Source: Mesostigma viride
Lineage: Eukaryota > Streptophyta > Mesostigmatophyceae > Mesostigmatales > Mesostigmataceae
Reading direction: 5' to 3'
DNA: 64,000 nt
Assembly (NCBI GenBank): GCA_009746045.1
Contig: RPFO01000034.1
Coordinates: 1,260,786-1,324,785, forward strand
The translations under genes and the position numbers were made by a program. Of this stretch, positions 52,268 through 61,574 are shown piece after piece (positions within the stretch are counted from its first letter, which is position 1; each line of letters begins with the position of its first letter). A model generated the notes under the pieces. The model was not told the origin of the DNA. It saw nothing but the letters and a program-made list of their open reading frames with translations, and did not search any database.

Positions 52268-53239
52268 CCAGGTAGATAGACACTAATAACGCCTGCACAC
52301 CTTCTACAGTATCCCGGGACACATCATCCTTGTCCCTTAAAGGACTAGCTAAGAGAGAGGTAGGGGTAAGAGGTTGTCTACCAGTATCTAGGAAGAAGGG
52401 CGTATAACCATGCGCAGCCTGAGGGCAGTTGTTAAGGGAAAACTCTACCTGAAACATAGGTAATCCTCCCAATCACTCCCAGAGCCATTCACATAGTGAC
52501 GCAGAGCTTCTTCCACTACCCTATTCAAACGTTCTACTAAATGAGACGAGGAGGAGTGGTAGGCAGTACCGAAGGTGACCTTGGTACCGATAGCAGCGAA
52601 GAACTGCTGCCAAAAATCAGAAGTAAATAACTTATCCTTATCACTAATAAACTGCCTACTCAAACCATGATATCTATATACGTTATTAAGGTATAGGCGT
52701 GCGCAATCGCGTGCGGTGAGTTCTAAGGGACACGGCACGAGATGACACATACGAGTAAAACGATCTACAAAAACAAGGATCTGGGCGTTACCTCTATCAT
52801 TCTTCCTAAAAGGTCCTACAAAATCCATCATAATGGAGTCCCACGGCATGATGGGATCAGGTAAGGTCCTAGGCTCTGCTATCTGTCCTACATTGTTGGG
52901 TTTCATCTCCTGGCAAGATTGACAGGTTCTAACATACTCATCTACATCCTTTAAAAGGGAAGGCCAGTAGTAAGAGCGGGCTACTAGGTCCCGTACCCGT
53001 TTACCACCCTGGTGAGCAGCTAAGTCATGCAACTCAAAGAGCAAGGAGGAGCGACAGATAGGAGGGACATACAGGCGCCATTGAGGGGGAGAATCTGCTA
53101 TCTGCACATATAAAAATCCACCTACAAATTTACAAGGGTGCTTGCCTAATTGTTGGGGATGGGCAGCAATGGCAGCTAATGCTTCCGGCTCAGTGGCCGT
53201 AAATCTACTAATAAGACGTTCGAGATCAGAGGTAGGCAT
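52268..53239 (-). CDS. Integrase core of element B (one frame break)
   Basis: Zinc domain, MDFVGPF, SDKDKLF and VERLNR as in A. The upstream join KHPCKFVGGFLYVQIADSPP is intact here (A lacks one C at 8424), so RNase H linker and integrase are one frame. One G is missing at about 52,450, splitting off the last 65 residues. Confidence 0.9.
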
Positions 53240-54286
53240 CGCTACAGAGGTATCCAGAACAGGTTTAAAGAGATCTCCTACCGCCTTGCCAAAGAGAAGG
53301 GGAGGTCCTAGAGGGACTATGTGTTCATAAGACTTTCCTGACCTAGTCGCTATATGGCTAAGCGGTATAGAAATTTTATTTTTCCCCTCCCCCCCACCGA
53401 GACCACAGGAAGGGCCTCACACGGGAGAGAGAGTCCTACGTGAGAAAGGAGATCAGGCATGCGAACAGCTGTATGAAAGAGGTAGGCATAGGATTCATCA
53501 TCAGGTAGTTCACCATACGGGGTTACACCCATAGTAGTAGGAACTAGAGTAGTATTGAGAACATCAAGGTCCTCGAAAAAGGAGTAATCTGCACGACGGG
53601 AGAGTGCATCTGGTACTATGTTATCTACACCCTTAACATACTGAAGTTTAAAAGGGGAGAACTGTGCTAAAAACTCCATCCAGCGCGCTTGACGAGGGGT
53701 AAGGTTGGGTTGTGAGAGAAGATGGGTAAGAGGGCGGTGATCTGTCTGGATAACTAATCTATAAGGATCAAGCTCACAGGGTTCATTCAGACAAACATCA
53801 AATTGAGCACCTTTAAGGAAGTGCTGCCACGCGTGGCAACAATACACCACAGCTAATAGTTCTTGCTGGTGTACGGGATAGTTACGCTCCGCAGGAAGCA
53901 TTGTCCTAGAGATATACTCAATTGGCTGTAAGCCCTGACCCTGATCCTGGAGAAGGACGCCCCCTATAGCTACCTTGCTAGCATCTGTAGCTACAACAAA
54001 GGGTTTAGTAGTATCCGGTAGGATGAGTACGGAGGGGAGAGGAGTAGGGATTTTAGACACTGAAAAGCCGACTGACATTCACTACTCCAAACAAAGGGGA
54101 TATCCTTCTTTAATAGATGATTAATAGGGGCTGCTATAGTTGCGAAACGCGGGATAAAACGCCTATAGTAAGAAGCAATTCCTAGGAAACTACGTACACC
54201 TTTAACGTCGGTAGGGGTAGGCCATTCCTGAATTGACTTAGTCTTATCCGGGTCGGTAGCAACCCCGGCATCTGACAGAACGTGCC
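53240..54286 (-). CDS. RT thumb and RNase H of element B (frames broken)
   Basis: As 7205-8437 in A. Private breaks: one C fewer at about 54,300, one C fewer at about 54,030 and a seven-base G run at about 53,393 where A has eight. A is open at all three. Confidence 0.88.
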
Positions 54287-55780
54287 CTAAGAAGGGACAC
54301 TTCTACCAGAGCGAACTTTAGCACGGCGCGCCCATAAAGAATTTTCAGCCATGATTTCTAGTACTTTCTTTAAATCACGTAGGTGCGTTTCAAAATCAGG
54401 AGAATAAATAAGGATATCATCTAAGTAAGCTTGAGCACAAGAACGGTCATGCTCAGATAAAGAAACAGAGGAGAAGGAAGGATCCTTTAAATCAGAGGAC
54501 ACTTGAGGAAGGTGGGAATTTCCCATAACAGGTCTAAGCACTTCATTCATTAACATTTGGAAAGAGGCAGGAGAGTTACAGAGTCCCATAGCCGCTACTC
54601 TAAACTGATAGTGCCCAAAAGGGGTAGCAAAGGCGGTTTTGTGGCAATCCTCAGGAGCTATACGTAGTTGCCAAAAACCATCCGCACAATCTAGTACTGT
54701 GAAACAGGTAGAACCTTTAACCTTATTAAATATATCATCAATACGAGGTAGAGGGTATTTAGACTTCACAGTAATATCGTTTAACTTCCTATAATCAGTA
54801 ACTAGGCGAAACTTGCCATTTGGCTTAGGAACTAACAGGACACCAGCGGAGTAGGGGGAGTTACTAGGCTCTATCAATCCTGCTTCTAATAGTGATACTA
54901 AAATCTGTTTTAGTTCCTTTAATTCTGTAGGGCCCATTCTATACATCGGAGAGTGCGTAGGAACTGCACCGTCCTTGATAACTACACGGTGTAAAACAGA
55001 ACGAGGAGGAGGATAAGAAGGAGTCTTTTCTTCAAATACTTTTGAGGAATCTATCACAGCCATGTATCTGACTATTTCATTTTCAGTAAATCCCACTCCT
55101 ATTGTATCCACTGTATTTACATCTATATCCACACTATTATTAGTGATAGGTATCTCCTGTACTTCTAACTGAAGGAACATACATAATAGGTATCCATATT
55201 CCTTTAGTTCAGATCGCAATTCGTCATTGGACATTAATACTTCAGGTATAGGTCTCACAGGAGGATCAACAGGTGTAGGAGGAGTAATATCTACCAAGGA
55301 TAAATTTTCTAATCTATAATGACGTTCTGGTACCCAGTAAGAGCTATCTGGAAACCAAATGACCATAGTATCATAATTAATAGTGATTTTATTATCCTGG
55401 TGCCAATCTAATCCTAGTAATACATCAGCTGTAGTGATAGGGCCTATAGTGGCCGTCAGGTTGACCGTACGTCCTTGTATGACCAGGGGAAGGGACACCG
55501 TACCCGGGGAATGACTGGTGCGACCGTCAGCATAATGGACAGTGACAGTTTTTGTGTGAGGGGTAGGGACTAGTCCTAAACGCCTAACTAGGGCCTCGCT
55601 CACAAAGGAGCTAGCCGCACCGCTATCCACTAACACAGAGACATTCAAGAGTTCATCAGCATGCAGGAAGGGGTCTACAACAGTATGAGGGACGGTTAAG
55701 CCACCATTCAAGAACATAAGAGGACGCACACGTAGTGGTAGGGATGATTCAGCTCCTACAGAGGTTATAAAAACAGGCAA
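54287..55780 (-). CDS. Protease and reverse transcriptase of element B, intact active sites
   Basis: One continuous 497-codon frame: LVDSGAAS protease (about 55,610-55,635), LLGLDWH, RT fingers, [52 protein letters not shown] (active site about 54,412-54,432). It is the best RT frame in the window and shows that A's four losses are not shared. Confidence 0.93.
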   Translation of the reverse strand: MPVFITSVGAESSLPLRVRPLMFLNGGLTVPHTVVDPFLHADELLNVSVLVDSGAASSFVSEALVRRLGLVPTPHTKTVTVHYADGRTSHSPGTVSLPLVIQGRTVNLTATIGPITTADVLLGLDWHQDNKITINYDTMVIWFPDSSYWVPERHYRLENLSLVDITPPTPVDPPVRPIPEVLMSNDELRSELKEYGYLLCMFLQLEVQEIPITNNSVDIDVNTVDTIGVGFTENEIVRYMAVIDSSKVFEEKTPSYPPPRSVLHRVVIKDGAVPTHSPMYRMGPTELKELKQILVSLLEAGLIEPSNSPYSAGVLLVPKPNGKFRLVTDYRKLNDITVKSKYPLPRIDDIFNKVKGSTCFTVLDCADGFWQLRIAPEDCHKTAFATPFGHYQFRVAAMGLCNSPASFQMLMNEVLRPVMGNSHLPQVSSDLKDPSFSSVSLSEHDRSCAQAYLDDILIYSPDFETHLRDLKKVLEIMAENSLWARRAKVRSGRSVPS

Positions 55781-55823
55781 ACAAAAATTATTATCTGGGG
55801 TACTATCTAAGGACCTGTCCAGG

Positions 55824-57569
55824 TTACCCCCGGCTGACAGGCCTACTGTTCCCCCTCCCCCCCAAATCCATAGGAACTAACCCCGAAGAAGACCCTGGCG
55901 GAAAAGCCACTGCTGGAGGGTCACGAGGGATTGAAGAGGGTGCGGGAGCCTGATTATCATAGGGGAACCCTGGGGATCCTGTCTGCACAGCATTCAGCCT
56001 ACTAGGGGTAGCTGAAGGAATGCGTCCTGAAGTGGGACGAATAGGAGCACGCTGAGGGGTACGAGGAGGGCGAGCGTCGGGATGAGGGGGAGCACCCGAA
56101 AGGAACTTGGGGCACTCACGTTTAAGATGACCTACTTCCTTACAATGATAGCAGGTGATATGAGAGACATCCAGAGCTGAAAGGTCAGTCACACAGATAT
56201 CTAATTCTTCTACATAGGAGTTCTCCTCCTCGGGGTAAGGCTAATATTATTAATACGGGAACGGGTAGGAAGAGAAGGCGTGGAGAAGAAATCTGCTACT
56301 CGTAAAAGATGCTGGCGCACATGCTTGAGGGGCAGGTCAGTAAAACGGTAGGCAGAGAACTGGCGCTTGACTTCACGCAATAAGGGTCTACTGAGGCCCT
56401 GAAGGAAGCGGGCACGTACTTCTGCGCCCGACAAATCCCTAATTCGTACCATCTGGGCATCAAACTCTTTCATATATTCTTTGAAGGACTTGGTACCCTG
56501 CTGCAAGGTGCCAAAGGATAATCTATCCTGCCAATCTGCATCGGGAGGGACTAAATGGTTCTCTAAACGCTTAAACAATTCTGCTACAGAGTTTGGGTAG
56601 GCATGAGAGGCAAGAGACTCACACTGGATGAGGTTAGCAAGCTCAGGAGTAATGCAGGTAGTAAGATAATGAGGAACTAGTACAGCATCAGAGAGGCGCC
56701 ACCTATTGTGGTTCTGCCAGGACTCTGTGTTCTGGGTGAGCAACATAATGAAAGTGAAAAACTGTTGAGGGGAAGACTTGACATCCAGCTTAGGAAGGTT
56801 GGCAAAGAGGGGAAGAGCAGGAGGCTTAGGGGGATTAGAAGAGTCAGTTTTTCCCATAGGGCCACTATCTTCCACTGCTACATAAGCGGGATAGAAGGAA
56901 GGGATAGGAAAAGTTTGGGTAGGGGTCTAGAGGGAGCCACCGTTTCAGGATGGTGCCCATAGGAGAAGGGAACAGTATATTGCTCACGAAGAGATGAATA
57001 GGCAAAATGATCATAATTCCTATCATCTAGGGGCATGGTACTGAAATCATTATTAACTTCTAAATCAGCCACACGGGTAGGGACCTGGGCAGCCTCATAG
57101 GCCGTCTCAGGGTAGGACCAGGAAGCAGGTGGGTAAAAGGGAACTGCACTAGGGCGCCCAGAAGGGCCGACAGGGGCCGAGGTACGACCCGTGTTAATAG
57201 CAGGCATTGAAGGCACAGGGTGGGAAGGAGGCCTAGAAGCATTGTTAGTGTGTGAGGACCTGCTGGAGGGGTGAGCCAAGGTTGCAGAAGGGGCAGGGGC
57301 CTGGTTCACAACAAAAGAAGGTTCATCACTAAATCTGACTTGGGAAATACGTTGTTCATAGGTAGGTGGGGTAATTGAGGGACGACGGCGACCACCAGCA
57401 ACAGGAGAAGGAGGTGAGGTACGCAGAATACCTTGAGGGGTGAGATGGTGTACCGTTTCCAAGGAGTCCCGTCGGTTACCACGAGTATTGTTATTGTTAG
57501 GTTATTAGTAGTAGTATTATTATTATTATTGGTAGGTATAGGCGACATATCTCCACCCACTGGATCCAT
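55824..57569 (-). CDS. Gag polyprotein of element B (frame broken)
   Basis: Same as 3991-5718 in A, with the same three internal frame changes and the same zinc knuckle ([14 protein letters not shown], about 56,112-56,153). The G run at the Gag-Pol border has seven G. Confidence 0.85.
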
Positions 57570-57661
57570 CTTTAATTACGTAAAGGAATAGGAATCTAGA
57601 AGAAAGCAACAAAGGAAAAAGGAAAAACCTTGAAGGTCTGAAGCAAGGAACAAAATTAAAA

Positions 57662-58053
57662 TCAATCCTTTTTAACAACAGTAATGGATAGGGAACCAAA
57701 CTCCAAAGTGAGAGGAGTATCTGAAGCAGATGCAGATGCAGCCCGTTTAGGGGGAGAAGAAGGAGGGTAGCAAAGACTAGAGCTTCTACAGGAGGGCGAC
57801 CATGAGGAATAGGGCGTACATGAAGGCCTAAATCTGTTTGGCTATGATCTATAAGGAACTGCTGAGCTTCTTCGAAGGACATAAATTTCTTGTACCTAAT
57901 TACGTTGTATACACGATTCTGAACGATCTTCCTAGCGTCGGACCAAGAAAGGAAAATGGAGGACCATTGAGGCGTAATCACTACGTAATATTTAGCTAGA
58001 CTATTATCGCTAGAAGAATGGGAAGGAGCAGTAAAAGATCGCCGTTGGCTCAT
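57662..58053 (-). CDS. leader ORF with viroplasmin / RNase H1 N-terminal-like domain (element B)
   Basis: Identical to 3507-3898 in A, including the probable shift after the domain. Confidence 0.7.
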
Positions 58054-58567
58054 GGTAACGCACCTTGTTGTTCTTGAGTAGTCACGATAGGAGTGGAAGG
58101 GGTAGGAGTCGACTTAGCTGGGTTATCTGGATCACCGAAATGACGAGGGCGGCAATGGTCCAGCGCTCGTAGTCCTAAAGTCAGCGACCCAGTGACTTTC
58201 TGCGAGTGCGGCCGTCTAATGTACAGCAGCACGAAGGAAAAGGTGGAACCTACCCAGACGCTAATCGTCTCACTAACACCGAACCGAAAACATCACCTAT
58301 CTACGACAGTGAACCACTTTTCTAAGGAAAACAAGACGAGGAAAAGGAACTATCTAGAAAAGGATTTTCCGCTTCGAGCAGGTCTATCTTCTAGGCAGGG
58401 CGTGTCCTGAATCAGGCAGCACTACCCCCCCAGCTCGCAGGCGACCCGCCCATTACCTGTCAAGTAGGTGTCGTCTTCATTTTCCCAGCCGCGGAAGGGT
58501 TGATTCAGTGACGTATGTTGCAAAGGATCGTCGTCTCGCTCTCTATCTAAACTACCTCCGAGTCCAT

Positions 58568-59138
58568 TGTTACGCCGCAAGCCTCGGCCGCCACCTCTAC
58601 CTCTACCTGTCCTGATACTGCCTAAACTAGTGAGGCCGCTTCTATTTACACCCTTAGCGAAAGACGACCGAGACGAACCAGATCTCAATGCATTTACATA
58701 TGTACTACTGTAATATGCCATAGGCCATTTAATCAAACCCGTTTACTCCAGGAAAAGAGGAAGGAAACACAACTAAACTGCCGTGACCCAAGCCTATATG
58801 TGTTAATTCATTTAACACACGCCGAGTGACCACGCACGGAGTGGAACGTGCATAAATGGTCACCAACGGTCCAACAGACTCGGGCCGATCTGGCCCTCGC
58901 CTGCCGAGACACAGAAACACAAGCAGGTGCACAGATGCACGCCGGTCCACTACATTCTACAAAAGGATAAGGACCACTAATAAAGTACGCGGCGCGGCGC
59001 CCAAAGGCACCCAATATACCACAGTACTGTTACGGGGACAATCATGTCCAAACTAGAACTACACGTAACCTAGGAACAACCGAGGACAAGGACCTAATTT
59101 ACGTCCGTAACTACAACGAATTGTTACGCGACGTAACA
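58568..59138 (-). repeat. 5' LTR of element B
   Basis: 571 bp with TGTTACG/CGTAACA ends and the hairpin at its outer end. Followed on the right by CCGAG (59,139-59,143). Confidence 0.92.
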
Positions 59139-59143
59139 CCGAG
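59139..59143. repeat. target-site duplication of element B (right)
   Basis: CCGAG, identical to 46,570-46,574. Confidence 0.88.
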
Positions 59144-59719
59144 GTGCCACTAGCATGGGTGGAAAGAGAGGCTAGCGTTTCACGAGCAAGCATGCAGCCG
59201 GGGTGTGTGTTGACTCCCATAAAAACAGATATCACTTGTTTAGCATACAGCGACCACAAACGCCATTGTATGTTGTGGAGCCCGAGGCCCCCGTGCACCC
59301 ATGACATAAAGGACATCTCTCTGTTGATCCATCCGACGTGTACCGTGTGCAAGATTAAGCCTTTCTGTTTCCAGACAAAATTGCTGCCAATGCGTTGGAT
59401 GAGCTGTGTGGTGGCGTCATTGGGTGGGTGTGCTTGGCAATAATACAGAACCTTAGAGAACAAAAGTTGGTTGACGATCAGGGTTCGCCCGCGTAGGCTC
59501 ATGCGGTGGACGGCCCCCCAGCGCCCTGCGGTAAGGAGAACGCCTGCAAGCTTGCCCACGTGGTTGGTTTCATCATACATGAAAGAACGTTGTTCAGCCA
59601 AGCGTCCCTCGGGCGTGCAGCCGATGGGACAATTGTGCAAAAGGTGGTGATCCCCCGGCTTGACCCAGGTCACAGCCAGGTTGGGGAGGGCGGAGCGTAG
59701 GGTGTTGGTTTTGCCGATG
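59144..59719 (-). pseudogene. LINE E, segment 2: RT thumb region
   Basis: One open frame: LRSALPNLAVTWVKPGDHHLL, NHVGKLAGVLLTAGRWGAVHRMSLRGRTLIVNQLLFSKVLYY (split; about 59,440-59,570), IGSNFVWKQKG and GGLGLHNIQWRLWSLYAKQVI. RGRTLIVNQLLFSKVLYY is the usual helix after the LINE active site, and GGLGLHNI the conserved turn after it. On the right it joins, across copia element D, to NVLKSTGL of segment 1 in frame; on the left it continues into the 64-bp sliver. Confidence 0.85.
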
Positions 59720-59724
59720 TGCAG
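59720..59724. repeat. target-site duplication of element D (left)
   Basis: TGCAG, repeated at 61,570-61,574. Confidence 0.85.
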
Positions 59725-60197
59725 AGTTAGTCTCCATGCTTTGCTGTAGACTAAGTCTCAAAGGCATTGTGAATACAATGTATGAATAAGCCTTGTAAAC
59801 CTACGTTGGTATGGGAATATAATTACCACGTGGGCTATGCAGATAGGAATGCTAGTCGAGTCGCATACGTTTCCCTAGATAGGTACTTTGGGTACTGGGG
59901 TACGTGACAGATGTCAGTACCCAGTATACGTAGTGTCCTACCATTGGACGGTACTAGAGTATCCTAGATAGGGACCGTACTGCAGCGTGCATTGATTTGT
60001 GATCGCACGATGCAGTGACTAGACTGCTACCTGTCATCGTGTGGCCTCAGGCCAACGGTCTGCACCCAACGGTCACTGGCGGCGCAGCCGGTGAGAGGAA
60101 CGTTGATAAAGGGTAAACCTATTTTCTAATGAACCAAGCAATTCATTGCTCACAGCTTTCAGTGTTCTCAAGCAATATATCCCACCGCATTCTAACT
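59725..60197 (-). repeat. LTR of element D (left, 3')
   Basis: 473 bp, AGTTAGTCTCC to CGCATTCTAACT on the plus strand. Contains several GGTACT/AGTACC inverted pairs. Confidence 0.88.
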
Positions 60198-60334
60198 TGA
60201 ATTTTATGGCGCCCAGCAGCTATCGCTGTGGTAAGGGGGTGTGGTGGTTGTGTACTGTGCTATGGCCAGTCATTTATTCAAACACTGACTCTGATATCAT
60301 AGGGGTTCATGTTCTGAAAGAGGAGCTGGTACTG
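60198..60334. repeat. inverted repeat inside element D, left arm
   Basis: Begins TGAATTTTATGGCGCCCAGC and ends GAGCTGGTACTG. Its reverse complement is at 60,666-60,803 with very few changes (for example ATGTT against ATATT). Confidence 0.85.
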
Positions 60335-60613
60335 TTGGCCAGCAGCATCCCGCAGCTTCGTGAGAGCGTCTGCTGGGTTGTCCTCATCATCCACATGAGT
60401 CCAGCTGGAAAAGTAGGTGGCCTCCTGTTTGAGGATCACCCAATCCAAGTCAGTGTGGACAGCAGCAGAGACAGATTTCTTGGTTAGAAAACTGATCACA
60501 GATTGGCTGTCAGTATAGAGATGTGAGATGACATTGCATGTGCTGCCTGCCTGGGTTTGTAGCCAGGTGAGCATGTGCTGCAGGGAACGAGCATGCAATG
60601 CAGCAGACACCAC
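60278..60613 (-). pseudogene. copia RNase H remnant in element D
   Basis: SHLYTDSQSVISFL (catalytic Asp context, about 60,495-60,530), TDLDWVILKQEATYF and HVDDEDNPADALTKLRDA (about 60,355-60,400) are the end of a Ty1/copia Pol; ADALTK is its usual last motif. The last residues run into the left inverted arm. Confidence 0.75.
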
Positions 60614-60665
60614 AGCACGACATTCAGCTGAGTTGCTGCTGCCAGGTTTTCTGCGGTGTAGCCTG

Positions 60666-60803
60666 CAGTACCAGCTCCTCTTTCAGAATATGAACCCCTA
60701 TGATATCAGAGTCAGTGTTTGAATAAATGACTGGCCATAGCACAGTACACAACCACCACACCCCCTTACCACAGCGATAGCTGCTGGGCGCCATAAAATT
60801 CAA
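60666..60803. repeat. inverted repeat inside element D, right arm
   Basis: Partner of 60,198-60,334, 330 bp away. RNA through this part would fold into a long hairpin with the RNase H remnant in the loop. Confidence 0.85.
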
Positions 60804-61096
60804 CACATTCGTTGTGGGGTGTGAGTGCTGGCTAGGTCAGATTTGTATCCATTTGCAGCTTGAGGACACAAGCTTTGTATCCATTTACTTAATGTGTGCT
60901 TCAGTAACTGGCCAAACCAGCCAGCTGTGTACACCTTATTTAATGTGCAATATAACACCTGGCCAGAACAGCCAGCTGTAACCAACCTGGCTCAACCAGC
61001 CATGTCTCTTTTGTACCCCTAATCAACTTAAAAACAATAACAATAATGTTGGGGGTGCAGACCTGCATTAAGAAATAAATAATAAAACAATACTGG

Positions 61097-61569
61097 AGTT
61101 AGTCTCCATGCTTTGCTGTAGACTAAGTCTCAAAGGCATTGTGAATACAATGTATGAATAAGCCTTGTAAACCTACGTTGGTATGGGAATATAATTACCA
61201 CGTGGGCTATGCAGATAGGAATGCTAGTCGAGTCGCATACGTTTCCCTAGATAGGTACTTTGGGTACTGGGGTACGTGACAGATGTCAGTACCCAGTATA
61301 CGTAGTGTCCTACCATTGGACGGTACTAGAGTATCCTAGATAGGGACCGTACTGCAGCGTGCATTGATTTGTGATCGCACGATGCAGTGACTAGACTGCT
61401 ACCTGTCATCGTGTGGCCTCAGGCCAACGGTCTGCACCCAACGGTCACTGGCGGCGCAGCCGGTGAGAGGAACGTTGATAAAGGGTAAACCTATTTTCTA
61501 ATGAACCAAGCAATTCATTGCTCACAGCTTTCAGTGTTCTCAAGCAATATATCCCACCGCATTCTAACT
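61097..61569 (-). repeat. LTR of element D (right, 5')
   Basis: 473 bp, same length and text as the left LTR. The 290 bp inside it (60,804-61,096) contain repeated GGCCAG/CAGCTGG motifs and no gene; no TGG-type primer site is visible beside the LTR. Confidence 0.88.
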
Positions 61570-61574
61570 TGCAG
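61570..61574. repeat. target-site duplication of element D (right)
   Basis: TGCAG, identical to 59,720-59,724. Confidence 0.85.

Larger units (their letters stand above)
46575..59138 (-). mobile_element. Ty3/gypsy chromodomain LTR retrotransposon, element B
   Basis: Near-identical inverted copy of element A: positions p in A and q in B add up to about 61,561 along the whole length. It has the same leader ORF, Gag, Pol, passenger insertion, chromodomain and extra two-ORF module. It sits in LINE E with the 5-bp duplication CCGAG. Its private one-base breaks differ from those of A; its RT active-site region is intact where A's is broken. Confidence 0.95.
59725..61569 (-). mobile_element. small Ty1/copia LTR element D, internally deleted
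   Basis: Two 473-bp LTRs that look identical flank 899 bp of internal DNA. The only coding remnant is a copia-type RNase H on the minus strand. The LTR ends are AGTTAG and CTAACT instead of TG and CA. The 5-bp TGCAG duplication and the restoration of the LINE frame on removal confirm the borders. It lacks Gag, protease, integrase and RT and must have been moved by another element. LTR identity points to very recent insertion. Confidence 0.85.
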
